Source: Pseudanabaena sp. Chao 1811 (GTDB lineage Bacteria; Cyanobacteriota; Cyanobacteriia; Pseudanabaenales; Pseudanabaenaceae). From it: a stretch of DNA of 64,000 nucleotides. Under the pieces are notes generated by a model. That model ran no database searches. It was not told where the DNA came from and worked only from the letters and a program-made list of their open reading frames with translations. This document shows positions 18,500-26,938 of this stretch, one piece after another. Within the stretch, counting starts at the first letter, position 1. The number at the start of each line of letters is the position of its first letter. Where the stretch lies: assembly GCF_027942295.1 (NCBI RefSeq), contig NZ_CP101416.1, forward strand, positions 3,396,501 to 3,460,500. Direction: 5' to 3'. The position numbers and the translations under genes are program-made.

Positions 18500-18835
18500 T
18501 TAGCTGCTAGAACCAGAGCCAAAACGAATTGAGTATACTTCCTGCTCTTTGTCGGTGTAGATTTCGACATCGGACTTGGGATATGACACGCAGAGGAGAA
18601 TATAGCCTTTAGCATCTAGTTCTTCACCCATGCCGCCAATACCCATGCCTTGGCTTTGGTCAACTTCACCCTTCACAATTTGAGCAGCACAAGTTGTACA
18701 TACCCCTGCATAACATGAACAGGGTAAATCCACACCTGCGGCGATCGCTGCATCAAGAATTGCTTGATCTTCGGGGACAGGGACAGTAAAGGTTTGTCCT
18801 TGGTGGTGAAGGGTAGCTGTAAAGGTCTGAGTCAT
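18500..18835 (-). CDS. [2Fe-2S] plant-type ferredoxin
   Basis: A small electron carrier of 111 residues. Cluster ligands are visible as C41-x4-C46-x2-C49 in PCSCYAGVCTTCAAQIV, plus C82 in YILLCVSYP. The N-terminal strand (FTATLHHQGQTFTVPVPEDQ) and acidic patches are as in photosynthetic ferredoxins. It ends in a short extension (SIRFGSGSSS). Electron donors or acceptors cannot be told from the neighbourhood. It is transcribed divergently from nusB with about 67 bases between the chosen starts. Confidence 0.93.
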   Translation of the reverse strand: MTQTFTATLHHQGQTFTVPVPEDQAILDAAIAAGVDLPCSCYAGVCTTCAAQIVKGEVDQSQGMGIGGMGEELDAKGYILLCVSYPKSDVEIYTDKEQEVYSIRFGSGSSS

Positions 18836-18902
18836 TTTTTATAAGTTACAGTGCGTAAAGTGAATGATAAGATATGCAATTGGCTTAATTTTATCTCCTC
18901 AT

Positions 18903-19544
18903 ATGCAACCCCGCCACATCGCCCGCGAACTCGCACTATTTAGTATCAACCAGTTACCTAGCCAATCCCAAAAGCTAGAGACTAAAACCCTTGATGACAT
19001 CATTACCGCCGTTGTGCGATCGCTACATGATGAGACCAAGGAATTATTGCAAACTGCCAGCGCTGAGTTGCAACGTGGTCAAGAACGCATATCTTCTAGC
19101 GAGACTCGGACTGGTGACATCCGCCAAGATATTCAAGCTGTGGAAGGGATGGTGCGTGAGGCGATCAATCTCACTAAAAATGCGATCAACAATATTGGCT
19201 CGGCTCTAGAGTTTCCGATAACGCTAGTACTATCTCAACGTGCTGAAGTTCGTAACTATACGATCGATATTCTGAAAACTGTAAATACTAAACGATCGCA
19301 GATTGATGAAACTATCAGTAGTGCCTTAGTTAATTGGCAAATTGATCGCCTTGCCCAAGTTGATAAAGATATTTTGCGGATTGCCACTGCGGAAATGATG
19401 TTTTTGAATGTAGCGAGTAAAATCGCGATCGATGAAGCGGTGGAACTAGCTAAGCGTTATAGCAGTGAAGATGGCTATCGATTTATCAATGGTGTTTTAC
19501 GCCGCATTGACGATCAACTTAAAGAATCCCGTAAAGCCAAATAA
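18903..19544 (+). CDS. nusB: Transcription antitermination factor NusB
   Basis: Binds boxA RNA with NusE in ribosomal RNA antitermination. I chose the ATG at 18903 (MQPRHIARELALFSINQLP), because the RxxAxxxLFxxxQ start is the normal NusB N-terminus; the frame is open from 18864. The middle (residues ~50-110) carries an insertion seen in cyanobacterial NusB proteins. The C-terminal half is canonical: RLAQVDKDILRIATAEMMF, IAIDEAVELAKRYSSEDG and FINGVLRRI. Length of 213 residues fits that group. Confidence 0.92.
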   Translation: MQPRHIARELALFSINQLPSQSQKLETKTLDDIITAVVRSLHDETKELLQTASAELQRGQERISSSETRTGDIRQDIQAVEGMVREAINLTKNAINNIGSALEFPITLVLSQRAEVRNYTIDILKTVNTKRSQIDETISSALVNWQIDRLAQVDKDILRIATAEMMFLNVASKIAIDEAVELAKRYSSEDGYRFINGVLRRIDDQLKESRKAK

Positions 19545-19612
19545 CTGATATTACATGGAACCCTCATCCCCCAACCCCTTCTCCCGCAGGAGAAGGGGAG
19601 CAAGCCCATATT
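19543..19612. repeat. Half copy of the GTTACGTGGAA repeat element
   Basis: AACTGATATTACATGGAACC followed by CTCATCCCCCAACCCCTT and the small palindrome CTCCCGCAGGAGAAG. The same sequence forms one half of the inverted element at 48611-48755. It begins on the nusB stop codon. Confidence 0.6.
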
Positions 19613-19625
19613 ATTTCAATAAGTA

Positions 19626-19656
19626 AGTATGGGCGGCGCGAAGCGTTGCCCATACT
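19626..19656. terminator. Hairpin after nusB, GAA loop
   Basis: A 14-bp stem with two G-T wobbles (AGTATGGGCGGCGC), loop GAA closed by GC pairs. It lies between convergent nusB and the anti-sigma gene. Confidence 0.6.
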
Positions 19657-19665
19657 AAAATACTT

Positions 19666-20220
19666 TTATAGAAAAGTATCATCTAAAGATGTCTTCACAA
19701 AAAATATACAGCCTGCGATCGCTGTTGGTGAATGAACAGATCCAGCCTTGGAATAAAGATAGTCCCCTGCTTTATAGGTAACACCGCGATCAATTAGCTC
19801 ACCTTGGAGCATAAAAATTTCTTCCCCTGTTGCATGGTGATGGGATGGATACTCAACATCCTCATCCGCACGGATTAGGGCTGATATCTCGCGTTTTTTG
19901 GGATCAATTTTTAACACAGCCATCATTAAACCTTTGACAGGATGAGGTTTCCACTTCAGTTCCCCCGATCGCAAAGCCACATAATCTAAGACTTCTGTTT
20001 CCTGTTGAATGCGATTAAATAGTCTTTGTTTGAGACCAGCAGGAACATCTAAAGGAGTTTCAGTATAGGCGAGGGTTGCCACAGTATTCTGGAGTGATCG
20101 CAGTTCTTGCTCTATTTCTGGTGATGCGGCAGCAAGTTCTTCCACGGATTGGATTTCGTCAGGAGCGATCGCTGCAATGGCTGATAAGGCTAATAGATTT
20201 TGAAGTTCTTCTTGGTTCAT
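19666..20220 (-). CDS. ChrR-like anti-sigma factor with cupin domain
   Basis: Residues ~1-80 are a small helical anti-sigma-like domain (ALSAIAAIAPDEIQ..., then LDVPAGLKQRLFNRIQ). The usual ChrR zinc motif HxxxCxxC is absent, so inhibition is probably zinc-independent. Residues ~95-184 form a cupin with metal-type ligands: HHHATGEEIFMLQGEL (His and Glu) and AGSVHSP (His). It lies 99 bases downstream of an ECF sigma gene on the same strand, the usual partner order. The pair is expected to answer singlet oxygen or peroxide, by analogy with RpoE-ChrR; the signal here is inferred. Confidence 0.85.
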   Translation of the reverse strand: MNQEELQNLLALSAIAAIAPDEIQSVEELAAASPEIEQELRSLQNTVATLAYTETPLDVPAGLKQRLFNRIQQETEVLDYVALRSGELKWKPHPVKGLMMAVLKIDPKKREISALIRADEDVEYPSHHHATGEEIFMLQGELIDRGVTYKAGDYLYSKAGSVHSPTAIAGCIFFVKTSLDDTFL

Positions 20221-20319
20221 GCAGTTTAGATCCTGATTTTTTTGCTATTGGCTTTTAGCTATTGGCTATTAGCTGTTAGCTTTGTTGATATTTGGTTTAG
20301 TGGTTATGGTTAGCTTTCC

Positions 20320-20922
20320 CTAAAAGTTAAACCACTCGTCGCCGATCGCTTCGCGTAATTTTTTTAGTCCCAGACGAATTCGGGTTTTCACCGTGCCAAG
20401 GGAAATACCTGTTTTCGCAGCAATTTCACTATGGCTGAGTCCACTAAAGTAGGCAAGTTCTAGAACTAGGCGCTGTTCTTGGGGGAGTTCGGCTAGACAA
20501 GTTTTAATGTAGGAACTACGCTCTTGCAGTAAAACATCTTCTTCGGGGCTATCGGTGTGTGAGTGGATCTTGAGAACATCTTCAGAAGCTGCTACTGCTT
20601 TGTCAAACCTTGCATGACTGCGTAGCCGATCTAGGGCGCGACTGCGTGTAAGCATAAATAGCCATGTGTCTACTCTGCCCTTTTGGAAATTGTAGTTTTT
20701 GGCAATCCTCCATACTTGAGTAAATACGTCTAAAACAATCTCTTCGGATTCCTCTGAAGAATTAAGAATTTTATAGGCAATCGTATAAATAACTTTGGCA
20801 TAGCGATCGTAGAGTAACGATAGGGCGGATTGATCCTGCTCCGCAATGCGACTAATGAGGGTAAGTTCATCTCGCTTGCTTTCACTGTCTATTTTAAGAA
20901 ATTTGCGATCGCATGAATCCAA
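20320..20922 (-). CDS. ECF-type RNA polymerase sigma factor
   Basis: A 200-residue sigma factor with only regions 2 and 4. Region 2 includes LSLLYDRYAKVIYTIAYKIL and EEIVLDVFTQVWRIA, with DTWLFMLTRSRALDRLR for promoter melting. Region 4 contains LPQEQRLVLELAYFSGLSHSEIA and the recognition helix GISLGTVKTRIRLGLKKLR. The start is a TTG at 20922: no in-frame ATG precedes the domain, and GAGGA lies seven bases upstream. It is co-directional with the ChrR-like gene and divergent from a ferritin-like gene, which is a plausible target. Confidence 0.92.
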   Translation of the reverse strand: MDSCDRKFLKIDSESKRDELTLISRIAEQDQSALSLLYDRYAKVIYTIAYKILNSSEESEEIVLDVFTQVWRIAKNYNFQKGRVDTWLFMLTRSRALDRLRSHARFDKAVAASEDVLKIHSHTDSPEEDVLLQERSSYIKTCLAELPQEQRLVLELAYFSGLSHSEIAAKTGISLGTVKTRIRLGLKKLREAIGDEWFNF

Positions 20923-21060
20923 GATCAGATCCTCTTCGTATTCTTATTTGAATCAGCGATTTCAACGATCTCTAGGAGCTTGTCTTTTGCACTAGGCAAC
21001 AGACAAACTCAAAACCCTCGCTGACCAGCCACAACTGATTTTTTAACTATATATTATCTG

Positions 21061-21717
21061 GTGAAAACCATGTCTAGAACAGAAAGATCTTCTCGTTCCG
21101 CTTCGCGCCGCGAATTAATTAAAGCTGGGTTATTTGGAGCAATGGGGATTGCGGCTAGTACCGCAGTTGTTCCTGCGGTGATGGCAAAACCTAAGGGTGA
21201 TGTGGCTAATGACATCAAGGTACTCAATAAAGCTCTATTTTATGAACATCAAGCGATTTGGGCCTATGGATTTGCCGCAGGTAAACTCACTGATAGCAAT
21301 GTGGGCAAGGCAGTTTTGGCGATCGCTTTAGCGAACCAATCCGATCACAAAGCCCATCGAGATCTACTCGCGAGTGTCGTGAAGCAGCTAGGTGGTACAC
21401 CTGTAACTGCGAAGATGGAATATCTGAAAACTGTTACTCCCTACATTGAGAAAGGTGAGGGGAATTTAGATTCTGATGTGAATATTGCGAAGCTTGCCCT
21501 TGCGCTGGAGGTCGATGCTGCGATCGCCTATGGTCGAGAAGTGGCTACTCTCAAGAATCCTGATCTCATCACCGCAGGTGCAAGTATTGGTTCCACTGAA
21601 GCTTCCCATGCCACGGTAATTCGTGCCGCATTCCAATCTCTAGGTGTTTCTTTGAATGTTGTTCCTGCTGCTTTTGTGAGCAAAGATACTCGCAATGATT
21701 GGATTCTTAAAGTTTAA
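21061..21717 (+). CDS. Tat-exported ferritin-like domain protein
   Basis: A GTG start is followed by a twin-arginine signal: SASRRELIKAGLFGAMGIAA and a cleavage site near AVMAKP. The mature domain (~residues 45-215) is a four-helix ferritin-like fold. Likely di-metal ligands are Glu in FYEHQAIWAYGF, the His residues in NQSDHKAHRDLL, Glu in ALEVDAAIAYG, and a final pair in GSTEASHATVIRAA. Its start is 138 bases from the divergent ECF sigma gene, suggesting shared control and a role in periplasmic oxidative or metal stress. The enzymatic activity is unknown. Confidence 0.8.
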   Translation: MKTMSRTERSSRSASRRELIKAGLFGAMGIAASTAVVPAVMAKPKGDVANDIKVLNKALFYEHQAIWAYGFAAGKLTDSNVGKAVLAIALANQSDHKAHRDLLASVVKQLGGTPVTAKMEYLKTVTPYIEKGEGNLDSDVNIAKLALALEVDAAIAYGREVATLKNPDLITAGASIGSTEASHATVIRAAFQSLGVSLNVVPAAFVSKDTRNDWILKV

Positions 21718-21785
21718 ATAAAATTTGGGAAGTATTGCAAAGTAATACTTCCCAAAGATTTTACTAATTATAAATATCGCGACTA

Positions 21786-22994
21786 ATGCTGCAAACTACT
21801 GCTTTCCCAAGTCCTCCGACTAAAATTCTTTGGCGACAAGTCTGGGGACTCGCCGCCCTATTAGCTGCTATTACCTTTAGCTGGATTGCTTACGGATTTT
21901 ATCAGCCGCGAATTTTGGCAAGGATTGGATTTGTAGATTTAGCTGCATGGCTAGGCATTTTTCAGGGATTGCTGGGAGCAGTTGTGGAACCAATTGTCGG
22001 CTGGTTTTCCGATCGCCTTCTCGGTCGATTTGGGAGTCGTTTGCCGCAGATTGTTGTGGGCGTGACTCTCGCAGGACTCATTTTTGTGATTGTTTCTTGG
22101 TTAGTCGAAGTGCAGCTTGCTGAGCAACTACGTTGGATTGTGCCAGTAATGATGACAATTTGGGTAATCGCCATGATTATCTTTCGCGGGCCCGCGATCG
22201 CCTTACTTCAAGGGTTTGCGCCAACGAGTCAACTACCTCAAGCTAATTCCATTTTAGCGCTTGTATTAGCAGTTACGAGCGCCACCAGTCCCATATTAGG
22301 ACTCATCCTCAAACAGCTTGGTGCTTCTCTTACTTTTATTTTGGGAGCGATCGCACTTTTAATTGGTTCAGTGTTGCTATGGGCATCCATGCCCAGACAT
22401 TTAGCAACGGCAACAAGCCCCGAACCTACCATCGCAAATTTAACGCCAAATTCGGCGATCGCCTACAGCTTGCCTTTTGTGGTTGGTCTAGGCTCTGGCT
22501 TAGAAATTAATTTACTACTCCATATCCTCCCCCATCATCTTTTTGCAGCAATTGCTCGTCTTCCAGTGGAATATTCTCAATCAGGAATACTGTTAATTGC
22601 TGGTTTGGCGACATTACCTTTGCGATCACTATTTGGTAGACAGAAAACAGCCTTTGGCATGGGCTGGGGATTAACCATAATTGCTGGTTGTCTTACGCTT
22701 TTATTACTGAGCGAAAATGGAATTTATTTAATATTGATAAGTGCGATCGCTTCTATCGCGCTAGGTTTAGTTTTAACTAATACGATTCCCTTAGCCTTAG
22801 CGATGGTTCCGCCACATCAAGCTGGCTTTGGGACAGGATTATATTTTGGCGGCAGTGGTTTAGCAACAGCAATTTTTGCAAGTGGTGTTATTGCACTAGG
22901 AGAAATTCCTGTCATTTATGGAGCATTTTTGAGCGTATTTGCCTTAGCTATTTCTTTAATCTGTTTAAAGAATTTCATAAACTCCACAGTGTAA
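21786..22994 (+). CDS. Major facilitator superfamily transporter
   Basis: 402 residues with about twelve hydrophobic helices. The family loop motif appears after helix 2 as EPIVGWFSDRLLGRFGSRLPQI. The two six-helix halves are separated by a hydrophilic loop near residue 205 (ATATSPEPTIANLTPN). No substrate can be named. It follows the ferritin-like gene by 68 bases and could be cotranscribed with it. The coding sequence ends shortly before a long hairpin. Confidence 0.85.
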   Translation: MLQTTAFPSPPTKILWRQVWGLAALLAAITFSWIAYGFYQPRILARIGFVDLAAWLGIFQGLLGAVVEPIVGWFSDRLLGRFGSRLPQIVVGVTLAGLIFVIVSWLVEVQLAEQLRWIVPVMMTIWVIAMIIFRGPAIALLQGFAPTSQLPQANSILALVLAVTSATSPILGLILKQLGASLTFILGAIALLIGSVLLWASMPRHLATATSPEPTIANLTPNSAIAYSLPFVVGLGSGLEINLLLHILPHHLFAAIARLPVEYSQSGILLIAGLATLPLRSLFGRQKTAFGMGWGLTIIAGCLTLLLLSENGIYLILISAIASIALGLVLTNTIPLALAMVPPHQAGFGTGLYFGGSGLATAIFASGVIALGEIPVIYGAFLSVFALAISLICLKNFINSTV

Positions 22995-23014
22995 ACAACA
23001 AAATTAAACCCAAC

Positions 23015-23067
23015 AAAGTTTTGAGGGTTTCAATTTGCCTATGGCAAATTGAAACCCTCAAAACTTT
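23015..23067. terminator. Perfect 25-bp hairpin between MFS gene and gvpJ
   Basis: Arms start AAAGTTTTGAGGGTTTCAAT; loop TAT. It is shared by two converging genes. It has no obvious poly-T tail beyond its own arm ends. Confidence 0.75.
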
Positions 23068-23073
23068 ATGAAG

Positions 23074-23412
23074 CTACTTTTCTTGATTTCCCTCTAATTG
23101 CCTAACTGCGGCTAATTCTCTTTCTAATAAATTTACACGCTCTAATAATTGTTGGTTAGAAGCGAGTAATTCCTGCGTTCTTGAAGACAAATAGGGATCA
23201 GACTCCCACCAGTTAATCCCGATTTCTTTCGCTTTATCCACCGAGGCTACTAGCAATCGAATTCTGATACTCAACAACTCCACACTGCCCACGGACACTG
23301 TGATATCACCCGCAATGACAATGCCCTTGTCTAATACTCTTTCCAGAATATCGGCAAGGGAAGAGCCAGTTGTACTAGTGTTTATTGCTTGAGATTTAAT
23401 CGCTTGAGACAT
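23074..23412 (-). CDS. gvpJ: Gas vesicle protein GvpJ
   Basis: A GvpA-related minor structural or assembly protein. The conserved core is SLADILERVLDKGIVIAGDI, VGSVELLSIRIRLLVASVDKA and GINWWESDPYL, the last motif separating GvpJ from GvpA. A C-terminal coiled coil follows (LLASNQQLLERVNLLERELA). Its ATG overlaps the gvpN stop by one base (TAATG), so translation is coupled. Length of 112 residues is within the family range. Confidence 0.93.
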   Translation of the reverse strand: MSQAIKSQAINTSTTGSSLADILERVLDKGIVIAGDITVSVGSVELLSIRIRLLVASVDKAKEIGINWWESDPYLSSRTQELLASNQQLLERVNLLERELAAVRQLEGNQEK

Positions 23413-24293
23413 TAAGGTATTTGATCCAATAATTTAGCGAGTCCAAGTTCCGACTCAGGCTCACCACTACCATAGCGAGAAATCAACACATCAAAGCACA
23501 GTGCGCGGAAGTCATCATCTTTGCCAGAGACAGGAATTTCATGCTCAACGCAAATCTTACCAATCAGCAAACAGGCTCTCAAACTCGATGCTTTGCTGCA
23601 TTGCACTTGACGACGATAGCCACGAATCAAGTTGATCAATTTCAGGGCTTGAGTGCGATCTAAGCCTACGCGATTCACCAAAATTTGCTTTTCGGTTTCA
23701 ACGTCCGCTTCGCCAATATTAATGGTGATCATGCGATCGAGTAGCGCGTCCTGTGTGGGATGTACCCCTGCATATTCCTCAGGATTGGAAGTAAAGATTG
23801 CCCGAAATAAGGGATGTACCCGCACATATTCCGATTGGGAACTGTCAGGAGGCAAGACGATGAGCTTCTCTTCGAGAGCGCTGAGCAATACGTTATTTAC
23901 TTCAGGGCGCGATCGGTTGAACTCATCATAAATCAGTGTGAAGCCTTCCTTTGCTGCCAAAGTTAAACGCGAGTCTGTCCAATTTTGACGCAGATCATCT
24001 TCAACTTTCAAAACTGAATGGATATAGTTATCGACAACTTTTTTACGGGAATAGCCTGAGTTAGAACCAACCAATTGGGACGATCGCAAGTCTTCATCAC
24101 CATAGATCAAAACCATTGGTCTACCGACTAAGCCTGCAAGATGCATCGCTAAAGTAGTTTTGCCCGTACCAGCAGGCCCGCGCAAATGAATTGCAAAGCC
24201 CGATTGTAAATAGCGTAGCGCCCGACGGACAATTTGCTTAGTAAAGTCCGTGCTGACAAATTGACGCGCATTGGCATGGAGAACTGTGGTCAT
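23412..24293 (-). CDS. gvpN: Gas vesicle ATPase GvpN
   Basis: A MoxR-like AAA+ ATPase needed for vesicles to widen to full size. Walker A is GPAGTGKTTLA at residues 39-49. Walker B is in TLIYDEFNRSRPEVNNVLLSAL, sensor 1 in FRAIFTSNPEEYAGVH, and the arginine finger region in QDALLDRMITI. Length of 293 residues is normal. The start ATG overlaps the gvpC stop by four bases (ATGA). Confidence 0.95.
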   Translation of the reverse strand: MTTVLHANARQFVSTDFTKQIVRRALRYLQSGFAIHLRGPAGTGKTTLAMHLAGLVGRPMVLIYGDEDLRSSQLVGSNSGYSRKKVVDNYIHSVLKVEDDLRQNWTDSRLTLAAKEGFTLIYDEFNRSRPEVNNVLLSALEEKLIVLPPDSSQSEYVRVHPLFRAIFTSNPEEYAGVHPTQDALLDRMITINIGEADVETEKQILVNRVGLDRTQALKLINLIRGYRRQVQCSKASSLRACLLIGKICVEHEIPVSGKDDDFRALCFDVLISRYGSGEPESELGLAKLLDQIP

Positions 24294-25432
24294 GTTGATG
24301 AGCCTTCTGCCATTTGTAGTAAGGTGTTCAGGATATCAGAAGGATCGACTTTGAGCGTGTTTGCACCTTGAGCCAGTAAATCTCTAACGGTGTCGCGATC
24401 GTTGACAACTTCTAACAGGCTAGAGTTTGTCGATAATTGAGCCACATAGTCAACCACAAATTGCTCGATTTTGCTGGAGGCTTTGGGAGTCTCCTTAGGA
24501 GTTTCCTTAGGAGGCTCCACAGCAACAGGCTTGGCAATCTCTGGCTCTGGGGTTACAACCACACTTTCCGATTTAGAACCTTTCTTTTTCGGCTTAGGGC
24601 TAAGGCTAGCGGAGTTGTCATCGGCAGTGTTGGCTGATACCTTGGCAATAGGCTGAGATACAGCAACAGAGCGGGAGCCAGCCCAAACTGAAGCACTTAA
24701 GTTAGCACGGAAATTGTTTAGTTTGGTCGCCTGCGCTTGAGCTTCGGCAAGACGAGTGGATTCAAGTTGTTCTAAAGATGTTTTGACATTTGCTACGCGA
24801 TCGCTAAATTCTTTAGCTCTTGATGCAGTATCTTGTTTTGCTTGGGCAAGTCTTTGCTCAGTCGTAGCTTGGATTTGGGCTGAGACTTCAGCCGTTCTTG
24901 CTTGTACCTCTTGAGATCTCTGATCTGCCGCAGCCTTCGCATTAGCTAAACGCGCCTTATTGAGATCTTCGATTTGCATTTGCGTAAAGGCAGCTCGCTC
25001 TTGAGTAAGTTGTTGACGTTGATCACGATCCGCTTTCCCCATGCGAATCCTTGCTTTGTGGATATGTTTTAACTGCGATCGCGTTTTGAAAGTGCGAGTT
25101 CTAACTTCTTGGGCACGTTCTTCGCTGTCTTCGGTAGCTTGCTGAGCACGATTTGAACTGAGATCTTGCAAATATTGCAATACCTGATTAGCACGATTTT
25201 GCAGTTCTTCCTGTCGAGATGCCAAAGCATTTTCAGCGATCGCCTGTCTACCTTGTTCCCATGCTAGACGAGTTTGCTCAGCATGAGCCAAATATGCAGC
25301 CGTAGCTTCCGACTGTGCTTGTAGAGCTTTTTCTCGCTCTTGTCGTGCCAACTGTTGCTCAGCTAAAAAATTTGCACGCTCCTGTAGTCGTTGTTGCCTT
25401 GCTTCTGCAAATTCTTGCATCAAAGAAGCCAT
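24290..25432 (-). CDS. gvpC: Gas vesicle outer protein GvpC with long C-terminal extension
   Basis: GvpC wraps the ribs of the vesicle and sets its strength. The first ~250 residues are helical and rich in Gln, Arg and Ala, with imperfect 33-residue-type repeats such as RQQRLQERANFLAEQQLAR and RAQQATEDSEERAQEV. Beyond ~250 comes a Pro/Lys/Glu-rich linker (PKETPKETPKAS) and a compact helical tail (QFVVDYVAQLSTNSSLLEVV...DILNTLLQMA). At 380 residues it is longer than the classic ~190-residue GvpC. GAGGA lies about eight bases before the ATG. Confidence 0.88.
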   Translation of the reverse strand: MASLMQEFAEARQQRLQERANFLAEQQLARQEREKALQAQSEATAAYLAHAEQTRLAWEQGRQAIAENALASRQEELQNRANQVLQYLQDLSSNRAQQATEDSEERAQEVRTRTFKTRSQLKHIHKARIRMGKADRDQRQQLTQERAAFTQMQIEDLNKARLANAKAAADQRSQEVQARTAEVSAQIQATTEQRLAQAKQDTASRAKEFSDRVANVKTSLEQLESTRLAEAQAQATKLNNFRANLSASVWAGSRSVAVSQPIAKVSANTADDNSASLSPKPKKKGSKSESVVVTPEPEIAKPVAVEPPKETPKETPKASSKIEQFVVDYVAQLSTNSSLLEVVNDRDTVRDLLAQGANTLKVDPSDILNTLLQMAEGSST

Positions 25433-25920
25433 AACGTTATCCTCAAATTCACTCTTTCAAATCAAATTTATCAAATCAACATAGATTCGACTCTATACCA
25501 ACCACCCGTGCAAAATGATTGCTCAACTTTGCTCGCCCTAAACTGTTTCATCCATCAATAAACTGAGTCAAACCCAAAAATCAAACTTATGAGAACTTAT
25601 ATCCCTCCTCACTATACTAATACCCTGCTAACAAATTGGCGTTGCATTATTTTCATAATGAAACTGTTAGAGACAACCCCCCGCGGTTGTCCAAAAGCTC
25701 ATAGGGTAGGTACGGGGACGCTACTCCACGGGATAAATCCAGTAAATCACTACTATGTTTTGCAACGCCCAAGATTTACTGTTTTGTCAATAAAAAATTA
25801 ACAACAATAAACTACAAAATCAACAAGATATTTATTAGTGAGAAGGGAGCAAAGAAGAATTCGGTAGGCTAATAGATCTATTGTTTAGTAACTTATGACT
25901 AGCATTGCTAGATATACTTA
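25433..25920. other. 488-bp gvpC-gvpA gap, no confident gene
   Basis: A 70-residue open frame here (25589-25801) has no recognisable features and I do not call it. A possible small element lies at 25637-25768: left end GGCGTTGCA and right end TGCAACGCC, with a small stem GACAACC/GGTTGTC inside. The rest is AT-rich. In many cyanobacteria gvpA and gvpC are much closer, so this gap may be expanded. Confidence 0.5.
25637..25768. repeat. Possible decayed MITE between gvpC and gvpA
   Basis: Short terminal inverted repeat GGCGTTGCA / TGCAACGCC about 130 bp apart, enclosing the stem GACAACC...GGTTGTC. There is only one copy in the window, so the call is weak. Confidence 0.35.
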
Positions 25921-26139
25921 CTAAGCAGCAGGTACTGCCGCCGAGGCTGTGAGACCAACTGCTTCAGCATATTTGAGATATGTTTCCACAGAGGCAATGA
26001 CGACGCGAGCTTCAATTGATAGCAGTTCGATTCCCACCAATGAGACTCGTACCCATGCATCAATGACAATGCCCTTATCCAAAATACGATCAATAACTTC
26101 CGCTAGACTAGAGGAAGAGTTGACTTTTTCGACTGCCAT
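25921..26139 (-). CDS. gvpA: Major gas vesicle structural protein GvpA
   Basis: The 72-residue rib protein, almost invariant across cyanobacteria: [38 protein letters not shown] and the short tail [26 protein letters not shown] lies eight bases before the ATG, a strong ribosome site consistent with very high expression. Only one gvpA copy is present, whereas many genomes carry tandem copies. It is the first gene of the gvpA-C-N-J order. Confidence 0.98.
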   Translation of the reverse strand: MAVEKVNSSSSLAEVIDRILDKGIVIDAWVRVSLVGIELLSIEARVVIASVETYLKYAEAVGLTASAAVPAA

Positions 26140-26475
26140 AGTAATGTTCTCCTTGAATTAACTATGTTCGGCATTTAAATTCTGCCTGTGCTTACTGTAC
26201 TACACAACAGCAAAATTACTTATACTGATTTTGTACTAAATTATCCTGACTAGAAGATCAAGATATTGTATTAATTCTATAGGTTATAGCTAATGTTGAT
26301 GATAAACTTTCTTTAAGGAAATATAAACAAGACAAGACTAATTTTTAACTAACATTCCTTAGTTATGAAGTTTGGCTTATAAAAATAGCAATCTAACTAT
26401 GTATCTTAGGTTACCTATTGTCTAAAATACTTAACATTCATTTTTAACTCTAGATAAATTACTACAACTAAAATA
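26140..26475. other. 336-bp divergent gap upstream of gvpA
   Basis: No gene. It must contain the gvpA promoter (minus strand) and the promoter of the DUF3285 gene (plus strand). It is very AT-rich. I could not assign a specific sigma-factor site with confidence. Confidence 0.5.
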
Positions 26476-26688
26476 ATGAATAGCGATCTAAACACCGAAT
26501 CGAATATCCCTAGCAACAATAGCAGTAATACCATTAGCAAACAATCGACTAGTCAACCGCAAGACAGTTTTGTCAAAATTGCTATGCGCAATATGGTCAA
26601 GAAAGGTAGTACTTCTTTATTCCATTTTTCTTTAACTATTTTTGGCGTGGTCGCTACCTTGCTAGTACTTGCGATTATTTTTCACTAA
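26476..26688 (+). CDS. DUF3285 family small membrane protein, 70 aa
   Basis: Ser/Asn-rich N-terminus of ~30 residues, then FVKIAMRNMVKKGSTSLFHF and one C-terminal transmembrane helix (LTIFGVVATLLVLAIIF). The MRNMVKKGSTSLFHF block is the hallmark of the cyanobacterial DUF3285 family. Function is unknown; a small single-pass protein of the thylakoid or plasma membrane is expected. It stands alone, divergent from the gas-vesicle operon. Confidence 0.8.
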   Translation: MNSDLNTESNIPSNNSSNTISKQSTSQPQDSFVKIAMRNMVKKGSTSLFHFSLTIFGVVATLLVLAIIFH

Positions 26689-26938
26689 CAATTCAAAAAG
26701 AGTCAAGAATATTCTATTCTTGTCAAGGAACACATAGCCTAACTCTAATCCAATTAGAAATTTTTATTTGAGAATAAAGTCGATAACTATCAACTAATTA
26801 AGTTTTGTTAAATCGACTTTTTGTGAATTTGTAGAGATGATTCGCAACAGGATTATGATTAATTAGATCCGTTTTTTACTTTTGTTTTTACTGATACCAG
26901 TTGTCCCTTTTCTTTATATTTATTGAGGTTCCCAATCA

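Noticed and set aside
25589-25801. 70-codon open frame between gvpC and gvpA
   Set aside because: No recognisable motif, no clear ribosome site, and it overlaps a possible inverted-repeat element.
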